From: an uncultured cyanobacterium
GTDB lineage: Bacteria > Cyanobacteriota > Cyanobacteriia > PCC-6307 > Cyanobiaceae
NCBI GenBank assembly: GCA_903928835.1
Contig: CAIYSK010000123.1
Location: 1 to 7,067, forward strand
DNA length: 7,067 bases
Direction: 5' to 3'
A program made the translations under genes and the position numbers. Shown here in pieces: positions 1-5,779 of the stretch. The stretch's first letter is position 1; each line of letters begins with the position of its first letter. The notes under the pieces were generated by a model, which saw only the letters and a list, made by a program, of their open reading frames with translations, was not told where the DNA came from and made no database searches.

Positions 1-1335
1 GCCGATGTGTTGATCCATGCCGGCCCAGGGGCCGGCAAAACCCTGGGGGCCCTGTTCAGCTTCCACAAACTGCACCAGGAACAGCGGCTGGATCGCTTTG
101 TGGTGTTCTGCCACCGCAGCTCGATTGCCAACCAGTGGCACCAGGCCGCCGAGCGCCTCGGCCTGCACCTACTCCCCTGGGATCCCGAGCTGGGACTTGG
201 GGCCCTCCCCAAAAACAACGACTGGCATGGCCTGCTGCTCAGCTACCAGAGCGCTGGCCGCCATCGCCAACGCCTGCAGCAGGAACTGCCCAAGGCAGGG
301 ATTGGCCGCTGGATGGCCATTGCCGATGAGGTGCACCACCTGGGCTTGGACCCCGACGAACCGGAAGCCGCTGCCTGGGGCCATGCCTTCAGCCACCTGA
401 CCGCAGGCGCCCAGCTGCGCCTAGGCCTCACCGGCACCCCGTTTAGGGCCGACAACCTGGCCTTTTGCGCCGCCAGGCGGGTGAAGGTGCGCGAAGGCCA
501 GCAGATCATTGAACGCATTGCCCCCGACCTGAGCGTCGAACCACGCCAGCTAATTGCCGCAGGGGATGTGCGGCCCCTTGAATTTCGCTTCCAGGACGGC
601 TGGGTGGAACATGGCCGCCGCCACGAACCGGGCGACACCGAAACCTCCCCCCTCTCGGGTGAGAGCCGCGAAAGCTGGCGCTCCCGCAACCTACGCCGGG
701 CAATTCGCCTCGGCGACAGCAGCAGCATCGCCCTGCGGCTTCTGCTTAATGCCCGGCGGCGGCTTGAACGCGTTCGCTGCGGCCATCCCGAGGCTGGTGG
801 GCTTGTGATCGCCCGCGACATCGCCCATGCCCGCCAACTCACGGCCCTGCTTGCCGAAGAAGGCGATCGGGTGCAGCTTGTGCACTCCCAAGATCCCGAT
901 GCCGCCAATCGGCTGATGGCCTTTCAAGCGGGTGACGGCGATTGGCTGGTGAGCATCGACATGTGCTCGGAGGGCTTCGACGCACCGCGCCTGCGGGTGG
1001 TGGCCTACCTCACCACCGTGGTGACCCGCAGTCGTTTTGTTCAGGCGATCACCCGCGCCGTGCGCATGGACAGCACCCGCTCCTCGATCGAAGCCATCCC
1101 CAGGGACGCCTCCTACGTGTTTGCACCGGCCGACCCCCTACTGATCAGCTACGCCCGCAGCTGGTCGTTGAGCGAGCCCTACCTGGTGAGACCCAAAGTG
1201 GTTGCCGCCGACGGGGGCCTGGGCGGAGCGGGGGGAGCAAGCGGCCTTCCCCTGGAAGCGATCCAGGAACAACTTGGCGACGTCATCCGGATGGGTGGGC
1301 CTGAATTACCAGCATTTACGCGGCAGATTGCATAA
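1..1335 (+). CDS. Superfamily II DEAH-like helicase/ATPase, 5' partial
   Basis: The frame is open from the first base, so the true start lies outside the window; the GTG at 7 sits just before the Walker A motif and is too late to be the start. Counting window codons, the visible SF2 motifs are Walker A GPGAGKT (8-14), motif II DEVH followed by H (109-112), motif III-like LTGTPFR (143-149), motif V CSEGFDAPRL (322-331) and motif VI QAITRAVR (348-355). These are two RecA-like domains in the usual order, as in DEAD/DEAH helicases and the helicase subunits of type III restriction enzymes. The first part of the protein, where a Q-motif would lie, is missing. Motif VI has Thr where the common QxxGR pattern has Gly. 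The C-terminal 50 residues include a Gly-rich linker. ATP-dependent translocation on nucleic acid is expected, but the substrate cannot be told. No methyltransferase or nuclease partner is visible, so a restriction role is not supported here. Confidence 0.9.
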   Translation, partial: ADVLIHAGPGAGKTLGALFSFHKLHQEQRLDRFVVFCHRSSIANQWHQAAERLGLHLLPWDPELGLGALPKNNDWHGLLLSYQSAGRHRQRLQQELPKAGIGRWMAIADEVHHLGLDPDEPEAAAWGHAFSHLTAGAQLRLGLTGTPFRADNLAFCAARRVKVREGQQIIERIAPDLSVEPRQLIAAGDVRPLEFRFQDGWVEHGRRHEPGDTETSPLSGESRESWRSRNLRRAIRLGDSSSIALRLLLNARRRLERVRCGHPEAGGLVIARDIAHARQLTALLAEEGDRVQLVHSQDPDAANRLMAFQAGDGDWLVSIDMCSEGFDAPRLRVVAYLTTVVTRSRFVQAITRAVRMDSTRSSIEAIPRDASYVFAPADPLLISYARSWSLSEPYLVRPKVVAADGGLGGAGGASGLPLEAIQEQLGDVIRMGGPELPAFTRQIA

Positions 1336-1376
1336 CGTTTAACTGCGGATTGCAGCGATTCCAGCAATCACGGCGC

Positions 1377-1388
1377 CGCAAATTTGCG
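1377..1388. promoter_or_regulatory. Perfect 12-bp palindrome CGCAAATTTGCG
   Basis: The 12 bases read the same on both strands. The site is 74 bases before the preferred start of the small gene at 1463 and 41 bases after the helicase stop. Imperfect nested inverted repeats lie just upstream (GATTGC at 1348-1353 with GCAATC at 1364-1369, and TGCG at 1344-1347 with CGCA at 1377-1380). A dimeric repressor operator or part of a terminator fold after the helicase would both fit. I do not match it to a known cyanobacterial operator. Confidence 0.3.
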
Positions 1389-1462
1389 ACGTTGTGTCAA
1401 CCGATACCCCTACACAGCCGATGGCCAGGCAGCGTGGTTCCAACCAAGGGGGACACGGACAG

Positions 1463-1699
1463 ATGAATGCTTCCGTCGAACGCCGACTCACCGTTGCTGT
1501 CAGCTGGGCCCTCGCCCGCGCAGCCACCCTCGATGCCCTGGAGCATTTCGAGGAAAGCTATGCCCTCAACGAAGAATTTCGGGAGTGGTTGCTGTGCCTG
1601 GAGGAACGCCCCGACCTCCTAGACGCCACCGTGCTGATGGTCCCAACCAACCTGAGACCTAGCTCCAGGGTTGAAGGCGACGGCCTCCTGGAAATCTGA
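1463..1699 (+). CDS. Small conserved-looking protein of unknown function (78 aa)
   Basis: I do not recognise this protein. The frame is open from a GTG at 1394 (101 aa), with another in-frame ATG at 1421. I prefer the ATG at 1463 because a purine-rich AAGGGGGA (1446-1453) lies 9 bases upstream as a fair ribosome binding site, and because the extra N-terminal residues are low in hydrophobics and look untranslated. The 78-residue product begins MNASVERR. It is acidic and mostly helical in the middle (residues about 10-45, rich in Ala, Leu and Glu) and has no membrane segment, signal peptide or Cys pair. It lies 127 bases after the helicase stop and about 220 before the NTRC gene, so it may be a single-gene unit. 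A cytosolic protein is likely; no function is assigned. Confidence 0.6.
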   Translation: MNASVERRLTVAVSWALARAATLDALEHFEESYALNEEFREWLLCLEERPDLLDATVLMVPTNLRPSSRVEGDGLLEI

Positions 1700-1750
1700 A
1701 GCCGCAACAGATCCAAATCAGCCAGGAAATCAAGCCAGATCGGCCTCAAG

Positions 1751-1827
1751 CCAAATCCGAATAAAACCTAAATAAAATCTAAAGAAGCCCCAAATAAACT
1801 TTGCATTAAGCCCTGGTCAAATCCAAG
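1751..1827. repeat. Seven-unit 11-base-phased A-rich/pyrimidine array upstream of NTRC
   Basis: Cut into 11-base units from 1751, the stretch follows the pattern NNAANYYYNNN. Unit position 3 is A in 7 of 7 units, position 4 is A in 6 of 7, and positions 6 to 8 are pyrimidine in all seven. Two adjacent units are close to identical: AATAAAACCTA (1760-1770) and AATAAAATCTA (1771-1781). The region is clearly AT-richer than its surroundings and lies 96-172 bases before the NTRC start. An 11-base period matches one helical turn, so curved DNA or an array of direct-repeat binding sites on one face is possible. Cyanobacterial Pho boxes (8-base direct repeats with 3-base spacers) have the same period, but the units match that consensus only partly (about 5-6 of 8). 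Confidence 0.4.
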
Positions 1828-1887
1828 CCAAGGTCGCAGACGTCCCCGGCCATGCCGCGCCAAACCCCCAAACGCCGCAAGCCGCTG

Positions 1888-1906
1888 TCATAGACTCAAC
1901 TCATAG
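1888..1906 (+). repeat. Short direct repeat TCATAG-N7-TCATAG before the NTRC start
   Basis: TCATAG occurs at 1888-1893 and again at 1901-1906, spaced 13 bases start to start, ending 16 bases before the GTG of the NTRC gene. The second copy contains CATAGT, a weak -10-like element, but no convincing -35 lies at 16-18 bases upstream. It could be a regulator half-site pair over the promoter or chance. No clear Shine-Dalgarno sequence lies between it and the GTG. Confidence 0.2.
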
Positions 1907-1922
1907 TCAATCCGCTTAAGCC

Positions 1923-3320
1923 GTGAGCGCAGGTCGTCCCGCCGTTGAAAACCTTGTCATCGTTGGCTCCGGCCCTGCCGGTTACACCGCGGCCATCTAC
2001 GCCGCCCGGGCCAACCTCAACCCCCTCCTGATCACCGGATTCCAGGACGGTGGCATCCCCGGCGGACAACTGATGACCACAACCGACGTGGAAAATTTCC
2101 CCGGCTTTCCAGACGGGGTGCTGGGGCCAGTCCTGATGGACAAGATGAAGGCCCAGGCCGTGCGCTGGGGCAGCCACCTGGTGGAAGCCGATGCCGATTT
2201 CATCGACCTTTCGGCTCGACCCTTTCGGATCCAGGCCGACGGAGCAACCTTCCACACCCAAGCCCTGATCATCGCCACCGGCGCCAGGGCCAACCGGCTG
2301 AACGTGCCAAGCGAGCAGCGGTTCTGGAGCAGGGGCATCAGCGCCTGCGCCATCTGCGATGGCGCCACACCCCAATTTCGAGACGAGGAATTGGCGGTGG
2401 TGGGGGGCGGAGACTCCGCCTGTGAAGAGGCCGTGTATCTCACCAAATACGGCAGCCGGGTGCATTTGATCGTGCGAGGCAGCCGGCTGCGGGCCAGTGG
2501 CGCCATGGCCGATCGGGTGCTGGCCAACCCGAACATCACCGTGCATTGGAACCGCCAACTGGTGGATGTGACCGGAGACGACTGGCTAGGCAGCCTCAGC
2601 CTGCGTGATGCCACAGGCCCCGAAACGGCTGGCGCGATCGAAAGCCTCAGCGTGCGGGGGCTCTTCTACGCGATTGGCCACACCCCCAACACCCGCCTTG
2701 TGCAAGGCCAGCTCGAGCTCGATTCCCACGGCTACGTGGTGACCAAGCCCGGCAGACCCGAAACCAGCCAGGAGGGGGTCTATGCCGCTGGCGACGTGGC
2801 CGATGCCGAATGGCGCCAAGGGGTTACGGCGGCCGGTAGCGGTTGCCAAGCCGCCCTAGCGGCCGAACGCTGGCTCAGCCACCACAACCTGGCTGTCACC
2901 GTGAGCCACAACCCGGTGGACCCCAAACCCAGCGGCGAACCCGTGGCCACAGCCGAAAGCGACGCAGAGAATTTCGAGGCCGATGGCCTCTGGCAGAAGG
3001 GCAGCTATGCCCTTCGCAAGCTGTATCACGACAGCCCAGGACCCCTATTGGTGGTCTACACCTCCCCTAGCTGCGGCCCCTGCCATGTGCTGAAGCCCCA
3101 GCTCAAGCGGATCCTGGATGAATTGGGCGGTGCCGCCCAGGGGGTGGAGATCAACATCGAGGCCGATCCCGAGATTGCCCAACAGGCTGGTGTCACGGGC
3201 ACACCCACGGTTCAGCTGTTCTTCCAAAAAGAGCTGAAACAGACCTTCCGGGGCGTCAAGCAACGCAGCGAATTCAAAGCAGCTATCGAAGAGCTCTTAA
3301 ACGCAAGCCGCCTGGATTGA
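1923..3320 (+). CDS. trxB: NADPH-thioredoxin reductase fused to thioredoxin (NTRC type)
   Basis: A flavoenzyme that takes electrons from NADPH through FAD and a reductase dithiol to its own thioredoxin domain; known NTRC proteins reduce 2-Cys peroxiredoxins and tune photosynthetic enzymes in the cytosol or stroma. In the 465 residues, the FAD-binding GSGPAG is at 15-20, the reductase dithiol CAIC at 142-145 followed by DG, the NADPH-binding GGGDSA at 161-166 and the second FAD motif with Gly-Asp at 290-291. A linker of about 325-355 joins a complete thioredoxin domain with active site CGPC at 384-387 and the cis-proline TGTPT at 425-429. All catalytic residues are present. The start is the GTG at 1923, which places ENLVIVG at the usual distance; no strong ribosome binding site is visible. 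The gene stands alone, faces infA tail to tail, and has a phased repeat upstream that may regulate it. Identification of family and fusion is firm; substrates are inferred. Confidence 0.96.
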   Translation: MSAGRPAVENLVIVGSGPAGYTAAIYAARANLNPLLITGFQDGGIPGGQLMTTTDVENFPGFPDGVLGPVLMDKMKAQAVRWGSHLVEADADFIDLSARPFRIQADGATFHTQALIIATGARANRLNVPSEQRFWSRGISACAICDGATPQFRDEELAVVGGGDSACEEAVYLTKYGSRVHLIVRGSRLRASGAMADRVLANPNITVHWNRQLVDVTGDDWLGSLSLRDATGPETAGAIESLSVRGLFYAIGHTPNTRLVQGQLELDSHGYVVTKPGRPETSQEGVYAAGDVADAEWRQGVTAAGSGCQAALAAERWLSHHNLAVTVSHNPVDPKPSGEPVATAESDAENFEADGLWQKGSYALRKLYHDSPGPLLVVYTSPSCGPCHVLKPQLKRILDELGGAAQGVEINIEADPEIAQQAGVTGTPTVQLFFQKELKQTFRGVKQRSEFKAAIEELLNASRLD

Positions 3321-3324
3321 ATCC

Positions 3325-3591
3325 CTAGCGGCGACGCGGACCACCCGGGCGGTTGCCGCCTGGGCGAGGACCAGCTGCGGCATTGCGTTCCCGGTAGGTG
3401 ATGCGACCGCGGGTGAGGTCGTAGGGGCTGATCTCCACAAGCACCTTGTCGCCGGCCAGGAGTTTGATTCGAAACTTGGTGAGCTTGCCGGCTGCGCGGC
3501 ACAGGCACTGGTGTCCGGCTGGCTGCTCCAGGGTGACCAGGTAAAACCCGTTCCCCTGCTCCTTTTCGATCACACCGGAAGTCTCAATCAT
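3325..3591 (-). CDS. infA: Translation initiation factor IF-1
   Basis: IF-1 binds the A site of the 30S subunit during initiation together with IF-2 and IF-3. The 88-residue product has the whole S1-like OB fold: an IETSGVIEKE start, the AAGKLTKFRIKLLAGDKV core (33-50), the near-invariant VEISPYDLTRGRI (52-64) and the ITYRER end. It is longer than the 72-residue E. coli protein because of a tail (about 71-88) of Gly, Pro and Arg ending in three Arg; such tails are usual, as far as I recall, in picocyanobacterial IF-1. The ATG at 3591 is the only sensible start, and no clear Shine-Dalgarno sequence precedes it. Its stop lies 4 bases from that of the NTRC gene on the other strand, so there is no room between them for a terminator. 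It is separate from the ribosomal protein operon in which infA sits in many bacteria. Confidence 0.97.
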   Translation of the reverse strand: MIETSGVIEKEQGNGFYLVTLEQPAGHQCLCRAAGKLTKFRIKLLAGDKVLVEISPYDLTRGRITYRERNAAAGPRPGGNRPGGPRRR

Positions 3592-3700
3592 GCAGCTGGG
3601 CGCTCAGAAGGATCAATCGCTGCATCTACCTTAATTGCCGCCCGCCAGGCGATAGGGTCGCAGAGTTGGTCCCCCAACCGCGCCCCAAGCCATTCAACCC
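3592..3700. other. Divergent intergenic region between infA and the plus-strand small ORF
   Basis: This 109-base gap must hold the infA promoter on the minus strand and possibly one for the small ORF and pseudouridine synthase on the plus strand. On the plus strand TTAATT (3631-3636) and TAGGGT (3653-3658), 16 bases apart, resemble a weak -35/-10 pair. A 5-bp inverted repeat GTTGG/CCAAC (3665-3669, 3674-3678) follows. On the minus strand no better than weak -10-like matches are seen. Confidence 0.25.
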
Positions 3701-3787
3701 ATGATCCTCCCACCGATTGCCTTGGATCTGGGACTGCTTCTCATCTCAATCGGCGCGGTCAACCTCTGGAAAGCCCGCAAATCCTGA
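3701..3787 (+). CDS. Candidate 28-aa single-span membrane peptide
   Basis: The ATG at 3701 opens 28 codons ending in TGA at 3785-3787. The product begins MILPPIALDLG, has a hydrophobic stretch from about residue 2 to 22 with one Asp, and ends in the basic WKARKS, the layout of a small one-pass membrane protein with its C-terminus in the cytoplasm. About 70% of third codon positions are G or C, like the neighbouring genes. No Shine-Dalgarno sequence is evident. The next gene, the pseudouridine synthase, is in the same frame after 9 bases from this stop, so the two may be translated in a coupled way. It could instead be a chance ORF or a leader peptide; I do not recognise it as a named family. 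Confidence 0.4.
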   Translation: MILPPIALDLGLLLISIGAVNLWKARKS

Positions 3788-3796
3788 CGTGGACTC

Positions 3797-4456
3797 CTGA
3801 CCAGCCTTCTCTTCCACAAGCCCTACGGGGTGCTGAGCCAGTTCACCCCAGAAGCGGGCAGCCGCTGGCGATGCCTGGCTGATTTCATCACGGTTCCAGA
3901 GGTCTATGCGGCAGGCCGTCTGGATGCCGACAGCGAAGGGCTGCTGCTGCTCACCAGCAACGGCAGGCTGCAGCAACGGCTCACAGACCCAAGTTTTGGC
4001 CATTGGCGCCGCTATTGGGCCCAGGTCGAAGGCGATATCGTCAGCCACCCGGATGCCATCCGCCAACTTCAGGACGGATTACTAATCCAAGGACAACGCA
4101 CCTTGCCGGCCCAAGCCTGCATGATTGACGCCCCCCAGCTCCCGGATCGGGATCCACCGATTCGCCAGAGGCAGTCGATTCCAACCAGCTGGCTTCAGCT
4201 CGAACTGCGGGAAGGGCGCAACCGGCAAGTACGACGCATGACAGCGGCCGTGGGGCTACCGACCCTTCGACTGGTACGGGTCGCCATCGACTTAATGGAT
4301 GGGGGGCCCCCTCTGAACCTCCATGGGTTGGCCGCTGGGTGCTGGCGGGAGTTGAGCCCGGGGGAAGAACAGCGGATCCACAAGCTGCTCACCTCACCCG
4401 GGCGCGGGGGCCGGGCCGGGGGCGGGAAATCAGGCCGCACAGGCGGGGGCGGATAG
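3797..4456 (+). CDS. rluE: 23S rRNA pseudouridine synthase, RluE/RsuA family, unusual start
   Basis: It isomerises a specific uridine to pseudouridine in rRNA; in E. coli RluE acts on U2457 of 23S rRNA. Counting from a CTG at 3797 (219 residues), the family N-terminus LLFHKPYGVLSQF comes first (4-16), then the catalytic motif AGRLDADSEGLLLL with Asp at 43, and the family signature EGRNRQVRRM (139-148) followed by VGLPTLRLVR. There is no S4 domain, as in RluE and unlike RsuA. The start is a problem: between the in-frame TGA at 3785 and the GTG at 3830 there is no ATG, GTG or TTG, yet the conserved HKPYG residues lie in that gap. A CTG start fits the family best; a GTG 3830 start would remove them. 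The last 20 residues are Gly/Arg-rich (GRGGRAGGGK and similar), beyond the domain. The RluE assignment over its near relatives is probable, not certain. Confidence 0.88.
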   Translation: MTSLLFHKPYGVLSQFTPEAGSRWRCLADFITVPEVYAAGRLDADSEGLLLLTSNGRLQQRLTDPSFGHWRRYWAQVEGDIVSHPDAIRQLQDGLLIQGQRTLPAQACMIDAPQLPDRDPPIRQRQSIPTSWLQLELREGRNRQVRRMTAAVGLPTLRLVRVAIDLMDGGPPLNLHGLAAGCWRELSPGEEQRIHKLLTSPGRGGRAGGGKSGRTGGGG

Positions 4457-4499
4457 GGGGGCCGAGCCGAAGATTGATCCAACGGCCCAGCCCCTCCCT
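4455..4499 (+). terminator. Possible imperfect hairpin after the pseudouridine synthase gene
   Basis: A G-rich arm starting at the stop codon (AGGGGGGCC from 4455) can pair imperfectly with the C-rich GGCCCAGCCCCTCCCT (4484-4499) over a loop of about 20 bases. No T-run follows, only a mixed AT stretch. It may slow or end transcription from the upstream gene, but the pairing needs gaps and this call is weak. Confidence 0.25.
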
Positions 4500-4693
4500 T
4501 AAGCCATAAAAGGAAGGAGAACTGAATCATTTCTTCCCAGCCAAAGGTTTATCTTCCCACGATGAAAAGTCTTGATTTCCCATGGCCAGAGGCAAGCAGA
4601 TACCCGTCAAGAGACGACTCAAGCAAACCAAGTAATCCATAGATTAAGTACCTTATTCAGGGTAGAATCTGTTGGACGCAATACGCTAAGAAG
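4500..4693. other. AT-richer intergenic pocket before the TerB-like gene
   Basis: G+C falls to about 40% over 4621-4740, against well above 55% in most of the window. It contains a good Shine-Dalgarno-like AAGGAG (4514-4519) with no usable start codon after it, and a 26-codon frame from the ATG at 4562 to the TAG at 4642 that has no ribosome binding site and unremarkable composition. I see no tRNA or clear structured RNA. The lower G+C may mark a promoter-rich region, an unrecognised small RNA, or acquired DNA. Confidence 0.35.
4663..4668 (+). promoter_or_regulatory. Candidate -10 box TAGAAT for the TerB-like gene
   Basis: TAGAAT matches the bacterial -10 consensus at 5 of 6 positions and lies 25 bases before the ATG at 4694, in the most AT-rich part of the gap. 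No good TTGACA-like element lies 16-18 bases upstream. If used, the leader would be about 18-20 bases long. Confidence 0.35.
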
Positions 4694-5290
4694 ATGGCAA
4701 AAAAGAACGGATCCTTGCTTACAAGCTTTTTTGCTTGGGCTGCCAATCAACTACTTGGGCCTCGACTGCGTCATGCCGACTGGGTGCGATCGGAATTACG
4801 CCAAAGCCTCTCTCAGACTCTAGCCATGACATCAAACGAACCAGCCGTTAGTCTCGTCATCCTCGAGGGAGCCATGGCGATAGCCATGGCTGACGGTGAA
4901 TTCGAACAAGAGGAGTGGGAGCTCTATTCCTCATTTATGGGTCAGCTGCAGTTATCCAATGAGCAACTCCAAGGACTCAGCACCCATGGCGAGCCTGATC
5001 TCGAGGCAATCGCAGCAGCCCTTTCTGGCATTCAGAATTTGACTTATCGGGAAGCGATCAGCACCTGTTATTGCCTATTTGCCGCCGCCGATGGAGAAAC
5101 GGTTGGCCAAGAACAGGCCGTGCTCACAGAACTCCTTGAGGCCCTCGGTTGCGGAGGGATGACTGGCCAGCTGCCAATGCTGGCGGCTCGTTTTCGCCGA
5201 CGGGAGGGTCGGCGAGCCTTCCTACGGGGACGCCTTGGCGAAGCTTGCAAGCGTTGGTCTAGGGGCGGCAGGGTCTCAAATGCCTGGTAG
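4694..5290 (+). CDS. TerB-like (tellurite resistance TerB/DUF-type) helical protein
   Basis: The 198-residue protein has the internally duplicated TerB pattern: an Ala-rich helix leading to MADGEFEQEEWELY (65-78) and a second copy, FAAADGETVGQEQAVL (129-144), each an acidic Ala-Asp-Gly-Glu turn between helices. TerB-family domains bind metal ions at such acidic sites and occur in stress-response and membrane-associated proteins; a true tellurite role is not implied. The N-terminus (1-45) has an amphipathic stretch with aromatic residues (SFFAWAANQLLG) that could touch a membrane. The tail after residue 165 is very basic (RFRRREGRR and on) and unlike the acidic core. The ATG at 4694 is preceded only by AAGAAG, directly abutting. 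It is probably a single-gene unit from its own promoter, ending toward a convergent gene. The family call is by motif only and could be replaced by a related helical family. Confidence 0.65.
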   Translation: MAKKNGSLLTSFFAWAANQLLGPRLRHADWVRSELRQSLSQTLAMTSNEPAVSLVILEGAMAIAMADGEFEQEEWELYSSFMGQLQLSNEQLQGLSTHGEPDLEAIAAALSGIQNLTYREAISTCYCLFAAADGETVGQEQAVLTELLEALGCGGMTGQLPMLAARFRRREGRRAFLRGRLGEACKRWSRGGRVSNAW

Positions 5291-5387
5291 CGGCCTCCTT
5301 GACAACGACAGCCCCGAACCCGTGAGCCGCCCAAGCTTGCGGTTCTCGCACCCAAGGCTGGCTCTTGATAGATCTGGCCTCCTTCTG

Positions 5388-5416
5388 CACCCACTCCCAA
5401 AAAGTGGGGGTGGGTG
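5388..5416. terminator. Strong 12-bp hairpin between convergent genes
   Basis: CACCCACTCCCA (5388-5399) pairs with the complement at 5405-5416 (TGGGGGTGGGTG) in a 12-bp stem with a single G-U wobble and a 5-base AAAAG loop. It sits 97 bases after the TerB-like stop and 60 bases from the stop of the minus-strand gene, so it is placed to end transcription from both sides. Neither strand carries a T-run directly after the stem, so it is not a textbook intrinsic terminator; it may instead block RNA decay. Confidence 0.55.
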
Positions 5417-5476
5417 AGGTGTCAAACCCTCAAGCATCAACCCAAGCCAATTCGATCCAGGCGAAGTGCTAGAAGC

Positions 5477-5692
5477 TCAGCCGACCACGTCTTTGAGCTC
5501 CCTAACGGTCTGCAGTTGCCCGTAGTAGTAGTTCGCCCGGGAGCGCCGGTCGGGATCCTCCAGGCTGTCGAGGGCATCGAATCCCAGGCTTTGCCAGAGC
5601 TCATGGCCGCAGGCCCGGTTCACCTCATCGACGGCCTCGCTCTCAAGATTGGCCAAGCGGCGCTGCAGGTTTTTGATCTGGGACACCGACAT
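5477..5692 (-). CDS. Small helical protein of unknown function (71 aa)
   Basis: I do not recognise this protein by name, though it reads like a conserved cyanobacterial hypothetical. I chose the ATG at 5692, giving MSVSQIKNLQRRLANLE, where a coiled-coil-prone helix begins at once; longer frames start at 5713 (MKCARLA) or 5764 but add residues without pattern. A TACTAT (5718-5723, read on the minus strand) could be a -10 box, giving a leader of about 20 bases for this start. The protein is acidic and charged, with N-terminal helix (about 4-25), a Trp/Gly turn in HELWQSLGFDALDSLE, and a C-terminal RANYYYGQLQTVRELK helix with three adjacent tyrosines. It is 87 bases after the ycf39 stop on the same strand, so it may be co-transcribed or have its own promoter. 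No membrane segment or signal peptide is seen. Confidence 0.7.
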   Translation of the reverse strand: MSVSQIKNLQRRLANLESEAVDEVNRACGHELWQSLGFDALDSLEDPDRRSRANYYYGQLQTVRELKDVVG

Positions 5693-5779
5693 CGCCAAAC
5701 GCGCGCACTTCATAGATAGTACAGACGCACTGATGGATTGACCAGGGCTAGGCCGGGCCAGCAAGTTCTCAAGCAGGCG

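Noticed and set aside
243..908. Minus-strand open frame of 221 codons opposite the helicase
   Set aside because: Ser/Arg-rich shadow of a gene whose helicase motifs are plain on the plus strand.
1896..2614. Two minus-strand open frames (220 and 205 codons) opposite NTRC
   Set aside because: Both are antisense to catalytic motifs of NTRC and show no domain pattern.
2632..2640. Near match to the cyanobacterial HIP1 octamer GCGATCGC
   Set aside because: Only 7 of 8 bases match here and at about 4786; I found no exact copy, so the window is not HIP1-rich.
3830..3832. GTG as start of the pseudouridine synthase
   Set aside because: It would delete the conserved Leu-Phe-His-Lys-Pro-Tyr-Gly N-terminus, which is encoded in frame just upstream.
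4195..4530. Minus-strand ORF starting at 4530 with a Pro-rich sequence
   Set aside because: Most of it is antisense to the pseudouridine synthase gene, and the Pro-rich run only mirrors the poly-Gly tail codons.
4562..4642. 26-codon ORF in the gap before the TerB-like gene
   Set aside because: No ribosome binding site, no hydrophobic or conserved-looking pattern, and easily expected by chance.
5195..5214. Inverted repeat CGCCGAC/GTCGGCG with a 6-base loop
   Set aside because: It lies inside the TerB-like coding region and has no T-run after it on either strand; chance or codon constraint is enough to explain it.
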